Shown here: piece after piece, positions 43,557-55,593 of the stretch
Layout of the letters: each line of letters begins with the position of its first letter
Numbering within the stretch: position 1 is the stretch's first letter
DNA from: Wolfiporia cocos
Lineage: Eukaryota > Basidiomycota > Agaricomycetes > Polyporales > Phaeolaceae
Length of the DNA stretch: 64,000 bases
Assembly (NCBI GenBank): GCA_029448655.1
Contig: JACCLO010000030.1
Location: 62,001-126,000 of the forward strand
Direction: 5' to 3'
Position numbers and translations under genes: made by a program
Notes under the pieces: model-generated
The model's database searches: none
Seen by the model: the letters and a program-made list of their open reading frames with translations, nothing else
Told to the model about the DNA's origin: nothing

Positions 43557-45660
43557 TGATCATGACGGATGTCAACGAGAATCGAATCCCTTTGATCATC
43601 AACCCCATCAAAATCACCACGATATCCAAGTCAGACTCCTCCTTGGTGCCTCCGATTCTGCATCATTCTGGTTAGGTTCTATTGCAATGATGTACTGCTC
43701 ATGTTTCGACCTCTGGGAGTTTTAAACTGCAACCCAGACATGATCCGAGCACGCTGACCAACAAAGCACCGGAGCTATCTCAACAGTGCAGTCCCGACAT
43801 CTTCGCGTCGTTCAAACCGGCCGATCAGCCCACCACCCGAAGCTAAGGTTCTATTGGACAGCCACAAAAGTGATAGTCCGGATTGCATCGTGCTGTGCAG
43901 AGTCTTCGAATCGGCGCCATTCAGTCTCCGCGAACAATATGGCTGTACACACCTGGGTTTCTTTGGAATCAAATCCATAAACATGGTATCTCATCGATAT
44001 CTACGTGGGTACCTTTCGATGGCATGCTGAACAAATGACAGGGGAGAAACGATGCTGGTCAAGAACTATTTTCGTGGCAATTCACTTTCGATTGGGTACC
44101 CGGTAGCGAAACGGTGGATCGGAGTGCTGATCCCTGGTGGCAGGCCCCTCCTTCCATCGGAGCAGACCAGACAGACCCTAATATCATGTTCAATCCTTTC
44201 CACTTTCTTCCTCCCCATTCTTCACCAAATCATCAAATGGATGCCGACTTCGAGTATGGCATCTCGGCCACAAGCTATCATGGCGGAAGGCAATGCGTAA
44301 AGTGTGGAAAACTGAATGCTCAGCGAAATTTATGGTATTAACTGTGTAGCGGATGCTCAGTGAGTGTGCCTACCAGAGGCGGCCGAAGCAAGCACTCATA
44401 CATTCGCGCAGGAAAGCAACTGTATACCTCCTGCGGATGTTCATACCATGCATAATTCCCGTGGTATTTCCTCAGTGACATTGTCGTGTGACAGGCCGTC
44501 CGAGCGTGTCAAACCACCGTAACGGACGTTGCTGATGGCTCGCGTTTAGCGTATATGACAAAGGATGGCGTCTCTGCCAAGCTTATTTATTTATTTATTT
44601 ATACCTGTAACGGGGCAGAGTTGCAGGAGCAGCCGACCAGGCTCTTCAGAGAGATGCTGACGAAAGTTGAATTGTCATTGCTCCAGGATAGCAAGGGTTC
44701 CTTTAAAGGTGAGCACGGACAGCGGTGCGTATGTATTGATTCTAAAACATTCTGTGCGTCCGCAGAGGCCTATTACACCTGCTCATTCAACAATCAAGAT
44801 ACGACAGCGGCCACGACACATGCCCCGCTCTGTATATTGCAAGCACACGCACTGCTTCAAAGCCGCTTGGCCGCTGAAGGAGGGGGACAGAAATGAATTA
44901 CTTGGCTTGGGTTCTCCCTGGCTCAAAGAAGGTGAGTTCTGAATTTACTATTCATGGCTTTCCCCAAGACAGAAGTTGTGCCAGAACGTGCTTGCTGCGA
45001 AAAATTCCCCTGTATACATGATGTACCTCGGCGCCGATGCAGAGTTGTCGATGCGCCCCAAATCATTAGCTCCAGGTGTACAGCAGCTTCTGCCAATCAC
45101 CGTCGCAGAGCGTGGATCTCCTAAGAAGAACTCCCGCACGGAGCTAACGACTCATGCGGGCCTATGGACATAGACGATTCCGATGTCCCAGCGCCGAGTA
45201 ACAGTGTGAGCATTCTGGATATGCAAGTTGCTCAAATCACAGACTCCATTACGAAATCTGTCAAAAGGGAGGGGCCGGTACTCCTCGTGACCCTAGAGCA
45301 CGGAGATATCCTTATCTTCAACGGTGATGATTTCAAGGTACATTGTGGCACTGTCTTTGCTACCCAGCTGACATTCATTCCAACCAGTATTCACTGAATC
45401 GGACCAGCATGAGCATTGGTATGCATGGTGATGTATCTTCCTTCCAAAGTACTGAGCTTTCTTTCCAGTACTCATCAGCAGTCGCTGAAGTGGAAGTGGA
45501 GCATTTCTCACTAGTATTTGCACATGAGGGCAAGCATGATCATGCTATGACTACATATTTGATGTGTGCAAGGATGTTCACAGGGTGTGATCACGGTGAT
45601 AGATATGTATGTTGAGACAAAGGACAACCTCATGCAGATTCCTATTTGCAAGTATGTACA
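43557..45660 (+). pseudogene. Possible 2OG-Fe(II) oxygenase-like gene with zinc ribbon, decayed
   Basis: Pieces in successive frames: MTDVNENRIPLIINPIKITT; PFSLREQYGCTHLGFFGIKS; TSYHGGRQCVKCGKLNAQRN with CSGC after a stop (zinc-ribbon-like CxxC...CxxC); an SVYCKHTHCFKAAWPLKEGD piece; and VLLVTLEHGDILIFNGDDFK, which resembles the HGD core region of fungal AlkB-like proteins. Some breaks may be introns, but several stops are not removable by obvious splice sites. Family assignment is weak and rests on the overall order of pieces. 43152-43556 and 45661-45933 hold nothing recognisable. Confidence 0.35.
44583..44602 (+). repeat. (TTAT)n microsatellite
   Basis: Five tandem copies of TTAT inside the decayed oxygenase-like region. 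Confidence 0.9.
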
Positions 45661-45933
45661 CCCTATACAGTCCTAAACCATCATGAAAGCATTCTGTACT
45701 CAAGCCTCAGTAAACTGCAAGCTGCTTCAATGAGAATGTAAAATGACATACATACTACTTTGAGGCTTCATCTTCCCAATCTTCCAACTTGGAGGATGGT
45801 TTGCCATCACCTAGAGGCAAAAATTGAGGAAGTCTCTCCTCCACTTTTTGGCGCTTGGGACCCTGGCCTGCTTCTTCCAATTCTGAAGTAGGCCGCTTCT
45901 AGATGCAGAAATTTAAATTCAAGCCATTTTGTG

Positions 45934-46400
45934 CTAATCATTCACAAGACTTACTATTCCTCTGCAATCTGCATTCTGGTCTGTAGTGTCAGTCTTGGGC
46001 CCTTCCTTCAGCTCAATCTCCAACTTGGGTAGCTGGAATGCCTCAGCATCCAGCCCAAGGTTGAATAACTTCAAGGCAAAATCAAGTTTTTGACGACCTA
46101 ATAAAATCCTAGGGTCTCTGTGGAAGTTGGTTGCTAGTTCGTCGTCCTCCAATCGAAAATCTCTGATTATCTCCTCAGTATACAACTTTGCATTCATTAG
46201 TAGAGTAGCAAAAATAAAAAGAATGTAATGTACCAATGCATGCCTGCCCTTGGCATGCCATTTGTATAGTTCACCAATCTGTGTCGGGAAAGCAGTGGAT
46301 ATGTGATTATGAAACATGTCTGTGTGTTCCTTCAAAAGATTCAATCCGTAAATTTGGACCTCTGTTGGCTCCATTATTATCAGATCGTTGCAGAGTGGAT
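45934..46400 (-). pseudogene. Coding relic, unknown product
   Basis: Minus-strand frame NPLCNDLIIMEPTEVQIYGL ... FHNHISTAFPTQIGELYKWH ... ADCRG, about 150 codons of good protein-like sequence with a helical, charged C-terminus (PKLEIELKEGPKTDTTD). The upstream extension to 46587 is poor. No family recognised. It may be a fragment of a transposon-borne protein. Confidence 0.4.
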
Positions 46401-46756
46401 TGGGTGTAAGGTGACAGCGTGGCATTCCCACAGCACGGATGCAGCGTGATACGCAGCACGTGCCACATCGCTGGGTGCTCATTCGCCGGCCATGTGCAAT
46501 ATAATGCCCGCGCTGGACCCAGTGATCGGCGCTTATTCGCTCTCCACTCAAACACTTCCCATTGCTCGATAACGGTCTATCCGGCATTCGTGACTTGCAG
46601 CGCCCAACTTATCATTATCTTCGTGGTCATGAGCCGGCGATACACTTGGTATGTACAATTCTGTGCCCTTTACGACGGTCAGCGACCAATTGGCTGTGGG
46701 GTCGACGTCAGCACCTCCCACCTGACCTTGCCCTTGACCGTCACCCGCCACGTGCA

Positions 46757-46816
46757 GAATATGTCTGCCCGAAGTGCGGACATTTCAACCCGTCTGCGCA
46801 CTCGCTGCGCCAAGCC
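46757..46816 (+). pseudogene. Relic resembling the Lunapark (Lnp1) zinc ribbon
   Basis: EYVCPKCGHFNPSAHSLRQA matches the second Cys pair and flank of the Lnp1 zinc finger, an endoplasmic-reticulum junction protein. The first Cys pair and the membrane region are not found in frame upstream. The larger overlapping frames (46419-47120) are GC-rich by-products. Confidence 0.35.
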
Positions 46817-46829
46817 CGTTCCAGGTCCG

Positions 46830-49558
46830 GTGTCGCCGACGCCAGACTCTCGCGTCCTCTCACGGTGCCGATACAGCTCCCTCCAGCCTCAGCTGCCCAG
46901 CGGTGCGGCCAGTGCGGCTCCAGGCCCCGCGTTCGACGGTGTCTACGCCGAGTCAAACGAAAGCCATGAACAACAGCTCGAAAACACAATGCAACACGGC
47001 CGTGCTCGCGATGCGACACATCCACCAGACGACGCCCTACGAATCGACCTCCATCACAGTCGGACCTTCCTCGGACACCGTCTTATCTTCTTCCTGGTCC
47101 TGAGTCGCACGAACAGGTGATTCGGCGTGACCGCGCTGTGGTGGCACCTGTCACTAGTACTAGTGCGTCACAAGATCTGAGCGGATCGGACGGGCGGTGG
47201 CGGCGATCGCTCCATCGTGGTCCAACACTGACCCATATGATTTAAGTGCTAGATGCAGTCCCCCCGTCGCCTCCACAATCACTCTCGAATTAGAGGTGTT
47301 TTGCTAACAATAAAATTGACTGTGGCACGGATTTTTTGAGCTCCACTACTAAGTTTTTAAAATGGAGTGGGTAGAGCGTAGTCCTTGATCTTTGTGACGC
47401 ATACCAGTAACTGTATCCAAGTACTGTTAACCCGCATCGGATGTACGAAAACACTGTAGGGTATCAATGATGCCATACCTCGTTCTCATAATTCTTGCAC
47501 AACCTCGGAAAAGGGCGAGTCATAATTATCGTTAGTAAAAAAACCTCTATTACAACACTTCGATCGTGTAGCATGCCGTGCAAATAGCATGAACACGGAT
47601 TAGCAAGCCACATTGAAGCGTGGGCGCCACCCACGCTGAGTATCTATCTACTCATCTCTGTTCTTATATTGCTTGATAATGAAGTAGCGCCGGTTCCGAC
47701 ATGGCCCGCTACTTTGCACTAAACGTACTGAATGCCGGACTACAGGCCCTGAAGTCAGTCATCACCTAAGTGCTCAGTTCACACATCAGCGAAAACTGCA
47801 GTTTCATCGAAGAACGAAGCGATACACGAGCGTGTTTGTGAGGCGAAGGTAAGAACAATGGGACATATTATGCCATCTGTGCTACAGGTACACATAGCTA
47901 CAACTCCTGGGAGTGCACTGGTGAGTAGCAAAAGTACGCAAGAAGAGCAGAACATGTTTCGTGACAAACAACGCCATCGGCGCATGTGTAGCGTACGTTG
48001 CGAAAGTAGATATTTATGTCTCCAGAACCCGCAAAGTCTTCCGCAGCAAGAGTGCTCTGACAAATCAAGGAGGTAGCTATTGTGCAACGGTACCGTGTCG
48101 CAAACGTTGGGAGGCGAGTGAACCAGCAAGCCTACGAACGGACAGTCACACTGGGCATGACATTAAGCAGGTGAGGGAACAGTTTAGAGCAGGACTTCTG
48201 AATCGATTAGCCTTTCTCGCGGACGATCGTCTGACTACTTGCGGTGTATTAACTTACTACTGACATGGCGAGAATATGCAATCTTATTGTGTGTTCGGAA
48301 TCGGGAAGGCGAGGCTCTGAAGAGCTATCCTTGCACTATAAATTCAAGGTGAACGCCCCAAATAATTGTCAGAGGCATTGGGCGCCCATTGCTACCAGCT
48401 CTGACCCATTTTATCTGTATTTAGCAACTATCGACTTGACATGATACGAAATATGCGCCCTCGCATGTTAGGATTCTTAGGAAATTGTGTTGTACAGGAA
48501 CAGTGAGATTTGGTCAATGTAGTGCAGATGAAGTAATTCACGTGGAGCCGAGAGCCTCCTGGAAGGATTGCAAGCGATGTGTTGTTGCCATATCGTTATC
48601 ATACAGCCGGAACCACTTTTGTTTACCATCGGGTTAGTCTGAGCCTTTCACCGCCCGGCAGTGTCGGTATGAGCAATGCCGGACATGCTCAGCCTGGAAT
48701 GGCCTGGCGGGCACGGTGGTTGGAATGTGCCAGCTCAAATGCGCAGTTGGTCCGAAATGAAAGGCTCTTCTATCATTTCCGACGTCCATGCAGCTCCGCT
48801 CTTTTTGCCACTTGGCCACACTCGTAGGAGAAACGTCTAGATCAATCTTCAATCTCTCACTTCCAGCAGTGAGTCCTTCCGGGCGTCGAAGCCGCTGGCG
48901 GACTTTGACGAGTCACATAGCGATAGACAGGCTATGCGGGAAGATCAGTTGCCCATGCTTTACGCGTTAGTTTATTTTGCTGCATGATACCAACTCCCCA
49001 AAATCTGACGATCGCAATCGTTGGCGGAATTCTGCGTCGGCTGTCGTGGCCGCGGGCCCCAAGGTGATGATGCTGACAGCTCTAGAATATCAGCAAGAAT
49101 GTTCCGCGCCCGTCGAAGATGTACTGGGCTGATTATGTCGTGCCCCTGCGTCTCAGGAAGGCTGGAGGTGCGAGGCTGTGCGGGACTCCAATCGACTAGC
49201 CTCCGATCGCTGGAGAGAACCTTCGCGGCTTTCTGCGACGATAACGAAAGGAACGCTCCGAGATCACCGCGGTCTCACATTTGGTCGGCTAACAGATGCC
49301 GAGCTCGGCCGGCCACTCTTCAGGCCTCAGGATCTAGTACGCCACACTCGATACTGACACCAGTAGACGATTACCTACCTGCTCGGATTCATGAGGACAA
49401 CTGACCCGCAGCGCACCGGCAAGCCATTCAAATATTCACCGATGGACCTTCCGCGTCACGGGGATGGCTCGAGAACTTCGTTTAAATAGGCCTCATTCTC
49501 AGCACCCACATACTCCATCAGAATCATTATAATCCACTCTGTTCAGCTTCTGGCAGAT
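46830..49558. other. 2.7 kb with no supported gene
   Basis: Several frames of 70-130 codons on both strands, none protein-like. A short stretch at about 49021-49140 in one frame (AAGPKVMMLTALEYQQECSA) looks coding but is isolated. No LTR borders were found. Confidence 0.45.
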
Positions 49559-51257
49559 ATGTCTGCATCTGCATCGCCTGTACTCCCGCCCCTCAACGGT
49601 TCGCTATCTCTCATCCCTGGGCTCGTCGACTTCCATGCCGAATACAATTCCACCTCTCCGTTCTTTCTCTTCCTGTTTCCAGACTTGTCTTCTGATACGC
49701 TCGGAAGTATATCGTTCCTCGAGTTCGCTCAGGCAATTCACCGCGTTGCCCACTCCTTCAGGCCCGGACGGAAGGGCGAAGAGGGCGCCGTTGTCGCTAT
49801 CATCGCGAACTGCGATACTCTGCTCTACCATGCGCTCGTCGCGGGTCTGATCCGTGCGGGGCTCGTCCCCTTCCCTATGTCCTCCCGCAACTCCGTGCCC
49901 GCAATAGCAAGCCTGATGGAGCACACGAGCTGCCATCGCATCGTCTCACAGCCCACCTTCGCCCCATTCACTGACGCGGTCCGGGAGAGCCTGCCGAGCG
50001 GATTCGCCATGCACGTCGACGACCTGCCCGCGCTCACGGACGTCTTCCCGACGCTCGCGCCCTCCTTCGACCCGCCGCGTGCCGTCTCGGGCCCTTACCC
50101 GCCGCCCGCGTGCGCGGCGTCGCCATCGGATGTTGTGCTCTACCTGCACTCCTCAGGCTCCACCGGCTTCCCGAAGCCGATCCCGCACACGCACACGACG
50201 ATCCTACACTGGTGCAGGATGCCCATCTTCGTGGAGTCGCGCAGGAAGGCGATACGGTGGGGGTGCATGGCGCTACCGCCGTTCCACGTAATGGGACTCT
50301 GCTCGCAGCTGTACGCGCCGCTCTTGTCCGGCCAGCCGACGTCGCTGTTCCCCCCGCGCGCGATCGTGTCAGCGCCCCCGGTCGTGCCGACCCCGCAGAA
50401 CACAATTGAGACGGCGCGCAAGACAGGCTGCACGGCTATCGAGAGCGTCCCTGCTTTCGTCGAGGTAGGCTCTGGTTGTGTAGTGTGCCTGTGATTGCTA
50501 AGAGTACTGTTTTCGCCAGGCGTGGTCGCAGAACGAGGATGACGCGAAGTACCTTGCGTCTCTTCAGGCTCTTGTCAGTACCTGCATCACATTGCGCTGG
50601 TCGAGGGAGCAACTCGCTTATCACTCACGTCTTAGATATTCGCCGGCGGCCCGCTCTCCAGGGCGAATGGTGAGAAGCTCGTGGATAAAGGCGTGCGCCT
50701 GTTGGCGTGCTACGGTGCAACCGAATTCGGCCTGGTGACATGCGTGTTCGATGACGGCGTCGAAGAGCCGAGCCCTATTGGCAAGAAGCGCGCCGACTGG
50801 GAATGGATGCAGCTTCCCAGAGAGTGTATGTCGCTGGGTTCCTCAGGGAGGACGGGACATTCGAGCTGCAGATGTTGGTGCGTGCCAAAATGTAACGATG
50901 TAGCCGCCCGAAGTATACTGAGGTATGGCGTGCATGTGCGTGCAGACGTGCGAGACACACCAGCCTTGCATCGAGAATATGCCAAATGGGGAGCGTGGCT
51001 TTGCCACATCCGACCTTTGGGAACCACATCCGGCCAAGCCTGGTCTCTGGCGAATGTACGTCGCAGTCAATATGATTGGCAAATAAAGTCTGATGTCGCA
51101 TATGAAGTGTCGGGCGTGCTGACGATGTCATCGTACTCGGATCAGGTGCGTCGCCCCTGTCATCGCCCGAGGGCGGCTGCTAACTTCGATTCAGGTGAGA
51201 AGACGGTACCAATCCTTCAGGAGAAATCACATTGGCGTGCACTCATGGGGCGGATAG
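49559..51257 (+). pseudogene. Adenylate-forming reductase-like gene, adenylation domain only
   Basis: Start MSASASPVLPPLNGSLSLIP. Exon 1 runs to about 50465; two introns (GTAGGC...GCCAG and GTCAGT...CTTAG) lead to AWSQNEDDAKYLASLQALIF and AGGPLSRANGEKL. Core motifs: LHSSGSTGFPKPIPHTH (phosphate loop, A3), CYGATEFG (A5), ATSDLWEPHP and RADDVIVLGSGEKTVP (A7-A8 region). In fungi such domains activate an acid before a carrier protein and a reductase domain. Here the sequence stops near EKTVPI...GVHSWGG, with no carrier or reductase module, and several later frames are shifted. It is therefore a 3'-truncated relic. Confidence 0.75.
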
Positions 51258-51719
51258 TAGTCATACCTTCGCTGCACATGCAAGCACGGAGCCTGCAAGA
51301 TCATGGCGTCCGATCGCTAGAATTCACATTTTCTGAGTAAGCGGCCCGTCTTGGGAGTCCGCACGCGAACTGATGGTTGTACCTGACATGCTAACGCCGG
51401 CTTTGCTTGCGAGCTGCAGCACATGGATGAGAGCTGTGGAGAAGCGATCTCAAACTAGGTGACATCGTGATGGATGATTGTCTCACTGTCAATGGCTGGC
51501 TTGTTCTCTAATCCGGCTTCAACGAGGCGGAATCCGGCCAACTTCACTGTACGGATAGCCGAACCGGTGATTGGGGATGGTACGGTGAGACACTCTCGGC
51601 ATGATGAACTAGACTCACATGCAGCATTCACATTTCAAGTATCCTCATCATCCATATCGCGAGACAAGGCAGATGGATTCCACAGATTGACCCCTGCGGA
51701 TCATATGTGGTAGTTGGAA

Positions 51720-52069
51720 GAAACCCAGAAATAGTGTGCCCACCTTCACGATCTAGGATATCCACTTGATGGATCCAATCCTTGTTCGACCGCAGGCGCT
51801 GCTGGGAGAAAGACTCGGAGAGATATGCCAGCTGGTATAGTTCGGCGCATATAGAGACCCGACTGCTACGACTACTATCCCCGAGTTTCTGCTTGACGCT
51901 GATCAAAGCGTCTACACGAATGGAGGATGTTGCTGTAAATAAGATCCGTGCAATTGAGCGCATATAACGTACCCTCGATGGAACTGAAAGTATTTGATAT
52001 GTCTGAAGACAGTTTGCGCTTGTTCGCCGATATTTCCAGTGAGTTATCCACATACAAGAAGAAGCCCAA
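51720..52069 (-). CDS. Gene fragment with one intron, unknown
   Basis: Minus strand: VDNSLEISANKRKLSSDISN ... IE, an intron GTACGT...GTGTAG (about 60 nt), then DALISVKQKLGDSSRSSRVS ... VDILDREGG. The frame is preserved across the splice. Helical, polar sequence, no family recognised. The 5' end is unclear. Confidence 0.4.
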
Positions 52070-52287
52070 TGTCTACGATGCCAGCCACAGCGAGCTCCAC
52101 GCGAGACTTTGACGCGCTCAGTCACGAAGTCGTGACGTCGAGCTTATGTGACGCGGGGTGATGTTAGCGCGCGCACGCCGTGTGTCAGGCAGGGGAATTA
52201 TTAATTCTATTTGAGTTACTAAGTGGTGCACACGTTTATCTGTCCGCATCAAGTCCGCAAACGCATCGCGTTCCATAATTTATCACT

Positions 52288-52620
52288 ATGCCCAACGCCG
52301 CCGACACTTCACTTGTGGCTCCCGATGATGCTGTAGCAAGATGTACAACTGTAGGGAAATCTATATCCATCCATTCCAATCTCGATAATGATGACATTCA
52401 CACGCCAACCTCCACAGGAAGCTCGGAGAGACGGCCTCTTCGCTGGCCTTTCCGCTGCATTGGCAGGTGGTTAGTAACTTCGCGTATACGCATGGTCCAT
52501 TGCTGTACTATTCACCCTAGCCATTCTGGGCAACAAACTATTCCGATTCAACAGGAACACCACAGTTGTGTGTGGCGTCGGTGAGCGTGCTGCAACGAGG
52601 CAGCGGTGGCTCGGATGCCG
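52288..52620 (+). pseudogene. Relic of a single-pass membrane protein
   Basis: MPNAADTSLVAPDDAVARCT ... RPLRWPFRCIGRW, followed after a probable short intron by YAWSIAVLFTLAILGNKLFR, one hydrophobic membrane segment. The sequence then degenerates. Function unknown. Confidence 0.4.
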
Positions 52621-52833
52621 CTGGTGTCTGCGCACAGTGACGGGGGTGCTTTCTGGTTATTATTTCTACCAGGGATTTCTCGCATCTAATCTTGCTTGCC
52701 CACGTGCGGAGCAGGCCAAGATGCAACGGTCGGAGTCTGTGTTCGGCGAGGATCTGTCCACAAGCACCAAGTCAATGAATGTAATGTATTGTCATCGCAA
52801 CAATTCCACAGCGGAGTATAATGCACCGTCTTC

Positions 52834-53683
52834 TTGAAGCCCTTTCGCGCATCGAAGCCAGCGTTCGGCGCATGGATCACGCTGCCAGGTGCTTTGAAAG
52901 CGCGCACTGCTGCGCTCGCCTCGCCCCATCTCTCATGGCTGCTCATTGATTGTGAGCATGGCATGACATCTCTTCAGCCAGGCGCTGCCGAATCCATCCA
53001 AACAATATCGGGGCTCGGAAGCTCGGCGCCCAGCACTATTGTCAGAATACCTGCAACAGGGGCGTGTGCAGACGGTAGTGTCGGTGGCAAATCAAGTATG
53101 GGCTTGATGCCGGCGCCCGGGGAGTGCTGGTTCCAATGGTATGTAGAACACGCTGGGCTAGTCGGTCGTGGTACATATACGTCAATCTGATAGGTATCAC
53201 CCGCCGCTCAAGCCAAGTCGATCGTTGCTGCGGCGCGCTTCCCCCCAAGGGGTCCAGGTATCCGTGGATTCGGCAGTCCATTTACACAGAGCACATGGGG
53301 ACTGATGGCGTCAGAATACCTCGCATCTGCGAACGACTTGAGGCCGTACAGAGCATCGACGAGATCTTGAGTGTAGACGGTCTCGGTCAGTGACCGCACC
53401 ATCAAAAGCTCAACTACGCACATTACTCACCGTAGTCACTATCGGCCGTCGGAATATAGATGGCGTTCTCATCACCTCTCACTCACTCACAAACTATCCA
53501 GCGCCATCGCCAAATCTCCACCCTGATGTGGAAGTCATCATCAGCTCCGCATCTGATCGCTCACTTATATGCGTAATCAGCGCCATGTACTGCACTCCGG
53601 GCACTCAATCGAACAAGCGTGCGCGGCAGAACGTCACATCAGACAGTGGGGCATTATTGAAGGCTCTTGCAGAGGATCTCTAG
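52834..53683 (+). pseudogene. HpcH/HpaI aldolase family protein, decayed
   Basis: Begins MKPFRASKPAFGAWITLPGA, then LSWLLIDCEHGMTSL and APSTIVRIPATGACADG, characteristic of class II pyruvate aldolases (metal-dependent cleavage of 2-keto-3-hydroxy acids). A one-base frame loss precedes WQIKYGLDAGARGVLVPMV. MASEYLASAND is then joined directly to an EAVQSIDEILSVDGL piece, lacking the strand between. The end PSPNLHPDVEVII ... NVTSDSGALLKALAEDL is in another frame. At least three breaks make a functional enzyme unlikely. Confidence 0.75.
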
Positions 53684-54079
53684 CAGCAGCTGGGGAGATC
53701 ATAGGCCAGAAGGACTTCGGGTATAACTAACAGTGTACGACGTACGTGAAGTAGTCAATCCCTGATACAGGGACCACCTTCGCTTCGTCTGAAGCCCCTC
53801 TGCATTGACAGGGCTGATTTGAAGATCTTGCAAAGACACTGATGGAACAGTGCAGGGTCCAAGGCATCGAACCCATAGGTCTTAGCAAGGTATAGCCAAG
53901 TGAGATATGCGAAGGTGTCATCGAAAACTTATTGCGCCGTACAATACAATGACGCTGCGACTAAGGGCGTATGTTACGGCGATCCCACCTTTTACCGATT
54001 CCGGCACGTTCTATACAATTTGCCAACGCAGGCACAGTCAACCATATGATTGCAGAGTGAATAGAATATGGTTTACTTT
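53684..54079. other. About 400 bp with nothing recognisable
   Basis: Spacer between the aldolase relic and the end of the Cys-rich minus-strand gene. Only short frames, no repeat borders found. Confidence 0.5.
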
Positions 54080-55207
54080 GTTTTTTTTGCCCGACTACAT
54101 CTCAAGCAAAGAAGACTGCAGTTTGAGCATGCATGCGGGGAGACATCAGGGTGACACAAACTCACAGGTTTGTGGGACCCTGGCTACAGGGGAGTCCCTA
54201 GACGTCCTACAGGGCGGTGTGCTAACCACAAGGCAGCCAGTCGGCTGTATCCCCAAGGGGGAACTCCTAAGGCGACCAAGAGGGAAGACACACAGACAAG
54301 CAAGTCGTGGAGGGCCCCCGGGGCAGAGACGCACACAAACGCAGATGAGAAAGGAGCCTAAGCTCAGTTGTCGAGAATCCTAAAGATGGGGAAGTAAGTC
54401 CCCATCTTGTCGTACTTATACATGGGGAGCTGACCAGTAATGGTCGCCCTAAAGTCGCGGCCTGTGCGCAGTAACTAAGAGGGCACATGATAATGTAACT
54501 ACCTGTAACGACATGTGACGGTGTGACCCTAACGTGAGTACCTAAGGCGCGCGCTACCCTACAGCGCTAACCTACAGTCATATGATCTAGACGGAGTCCT
54601 GGATAGACGCGGAGGTGGCTGAGGATCATGGAAGCGCGCGCGCACCTAGCGGCGCCTATAATACCTGCAGCGAGGGATGTTACGTATCCTCTAAGGAAAG
54701 TTTGTGACACAGGGCCCCTACAGTCACGCCGCGTTGCAGCGCATTGGGCGCATGGGGGGTCATAAACCACCTCTTCGAGTTTCTTTCGCGGTGCCGAGCG
54801 ACTAGTCCTGCGCTCAGCGGTGGTTATACCCTGACTGGTGGTGGCTTCGATCGGTGGGGGCTGTGCAGGGGTATCCGGCACTGTGCCGTTTGATGATTTC
54901 ATCCGAGCAAACGCATCATCCCAAACAGACACGTAGTCGTGATAGAGGTCCAGTGTGCCGAAAGGAGATAGAAGGGGCGCTTTAAAGTGAAGCGAGTCGT
55001 AGAGATTCTTTGACAGCCTGTTAGCGCAACACAGGTTTCCAGGTAGTGAGAGCGCACCTTGCAATGATCGAGTCGTTGCACCCAATCACAAAGCTCCTCT
55101 TGGTCAGCGGCCGCGCATGGCGGGCACTGCAGCAGCTGTTTGACTTCGCGAATAAGCTTTAGAGACTCCAGGTGAACTGTGACTCCAGATATGTATCCCG
55201 GATCCAT
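54080..55207 (-). pseudogene. Cys-rich protein split by a solo LTR
   Basis: Minus strand: MDPGYISGVTVHLESLKLIR ... CPPCAAADQEELCDWVQRLD, then a probable intron, then RLSKNLYDSLHFKAPLLSPF ... VVYDPPCAQCAATRRDCRGP, where the LTR 54152-54709 interrupts. Beyond it the frame continues DVSPHACSNCSLLCLRCSRA. The paired Cys motifs (C-x2-C-x6-C then C-x2-C) resemble Cys clusters of basidiomycete transposon-associated or zinc-cluster proteins. Identity not established. Confidence 0.5.
54152..54709 (-). repeat. Solo LTR (558 bp), duplication CAGGG
   Basis: TGACACAAACTCACAGG at the left, GGAAAGTTTGTGACA at the right, CAGGG at 54147-54151 and 54710-54714. Minus orientation. Contains the CCCTAAAG...GGCCTGTGCGC block shared with the 58-60 kb LTRs. 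Confidence 0.92.
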
Positions 55208-55593
55208 TTCGGTGTGGCGACCTCTTCGTTATCGTTATCACTGATACGAGTGTTAGCTGAAGGGTAGTTAATCCTGCTACATGATGGCAGGGTCTTACAC
55301 TTGAGTTTATAATGTCCCGTCGTCACGAGAGAACGAGAGCGAGAGATCAGGGACTTCGAGTTTGCATGGCCTTTTCGAACTCCGCTGTGGCTGACTGCGG
55401 ATGGGCGCTTAGCGTGCGCCCCGTCCTCGGAGCAGCCCTCCTCCCCCGCCCTGCCCCCTCTCTCCTCCCAGTCTCTATTGGATGGAATAGGTGCAAGCTT
55501 CACTAGCAGGTGCCACCACTAGGACCTGGATTGTTGAAGCAAGCGTCGGGATCGCGTGAAAGAGAGCGAACGAAGTGAGCGGTGCAAGAAACA

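Noticed and set aside
46419..47120. 233-codon plus-strand frame
   Set aside because: Composition is low quality and it overlaps a better short match (Lnp1-like ribbon) in another frame and a better relic on the minus strand.
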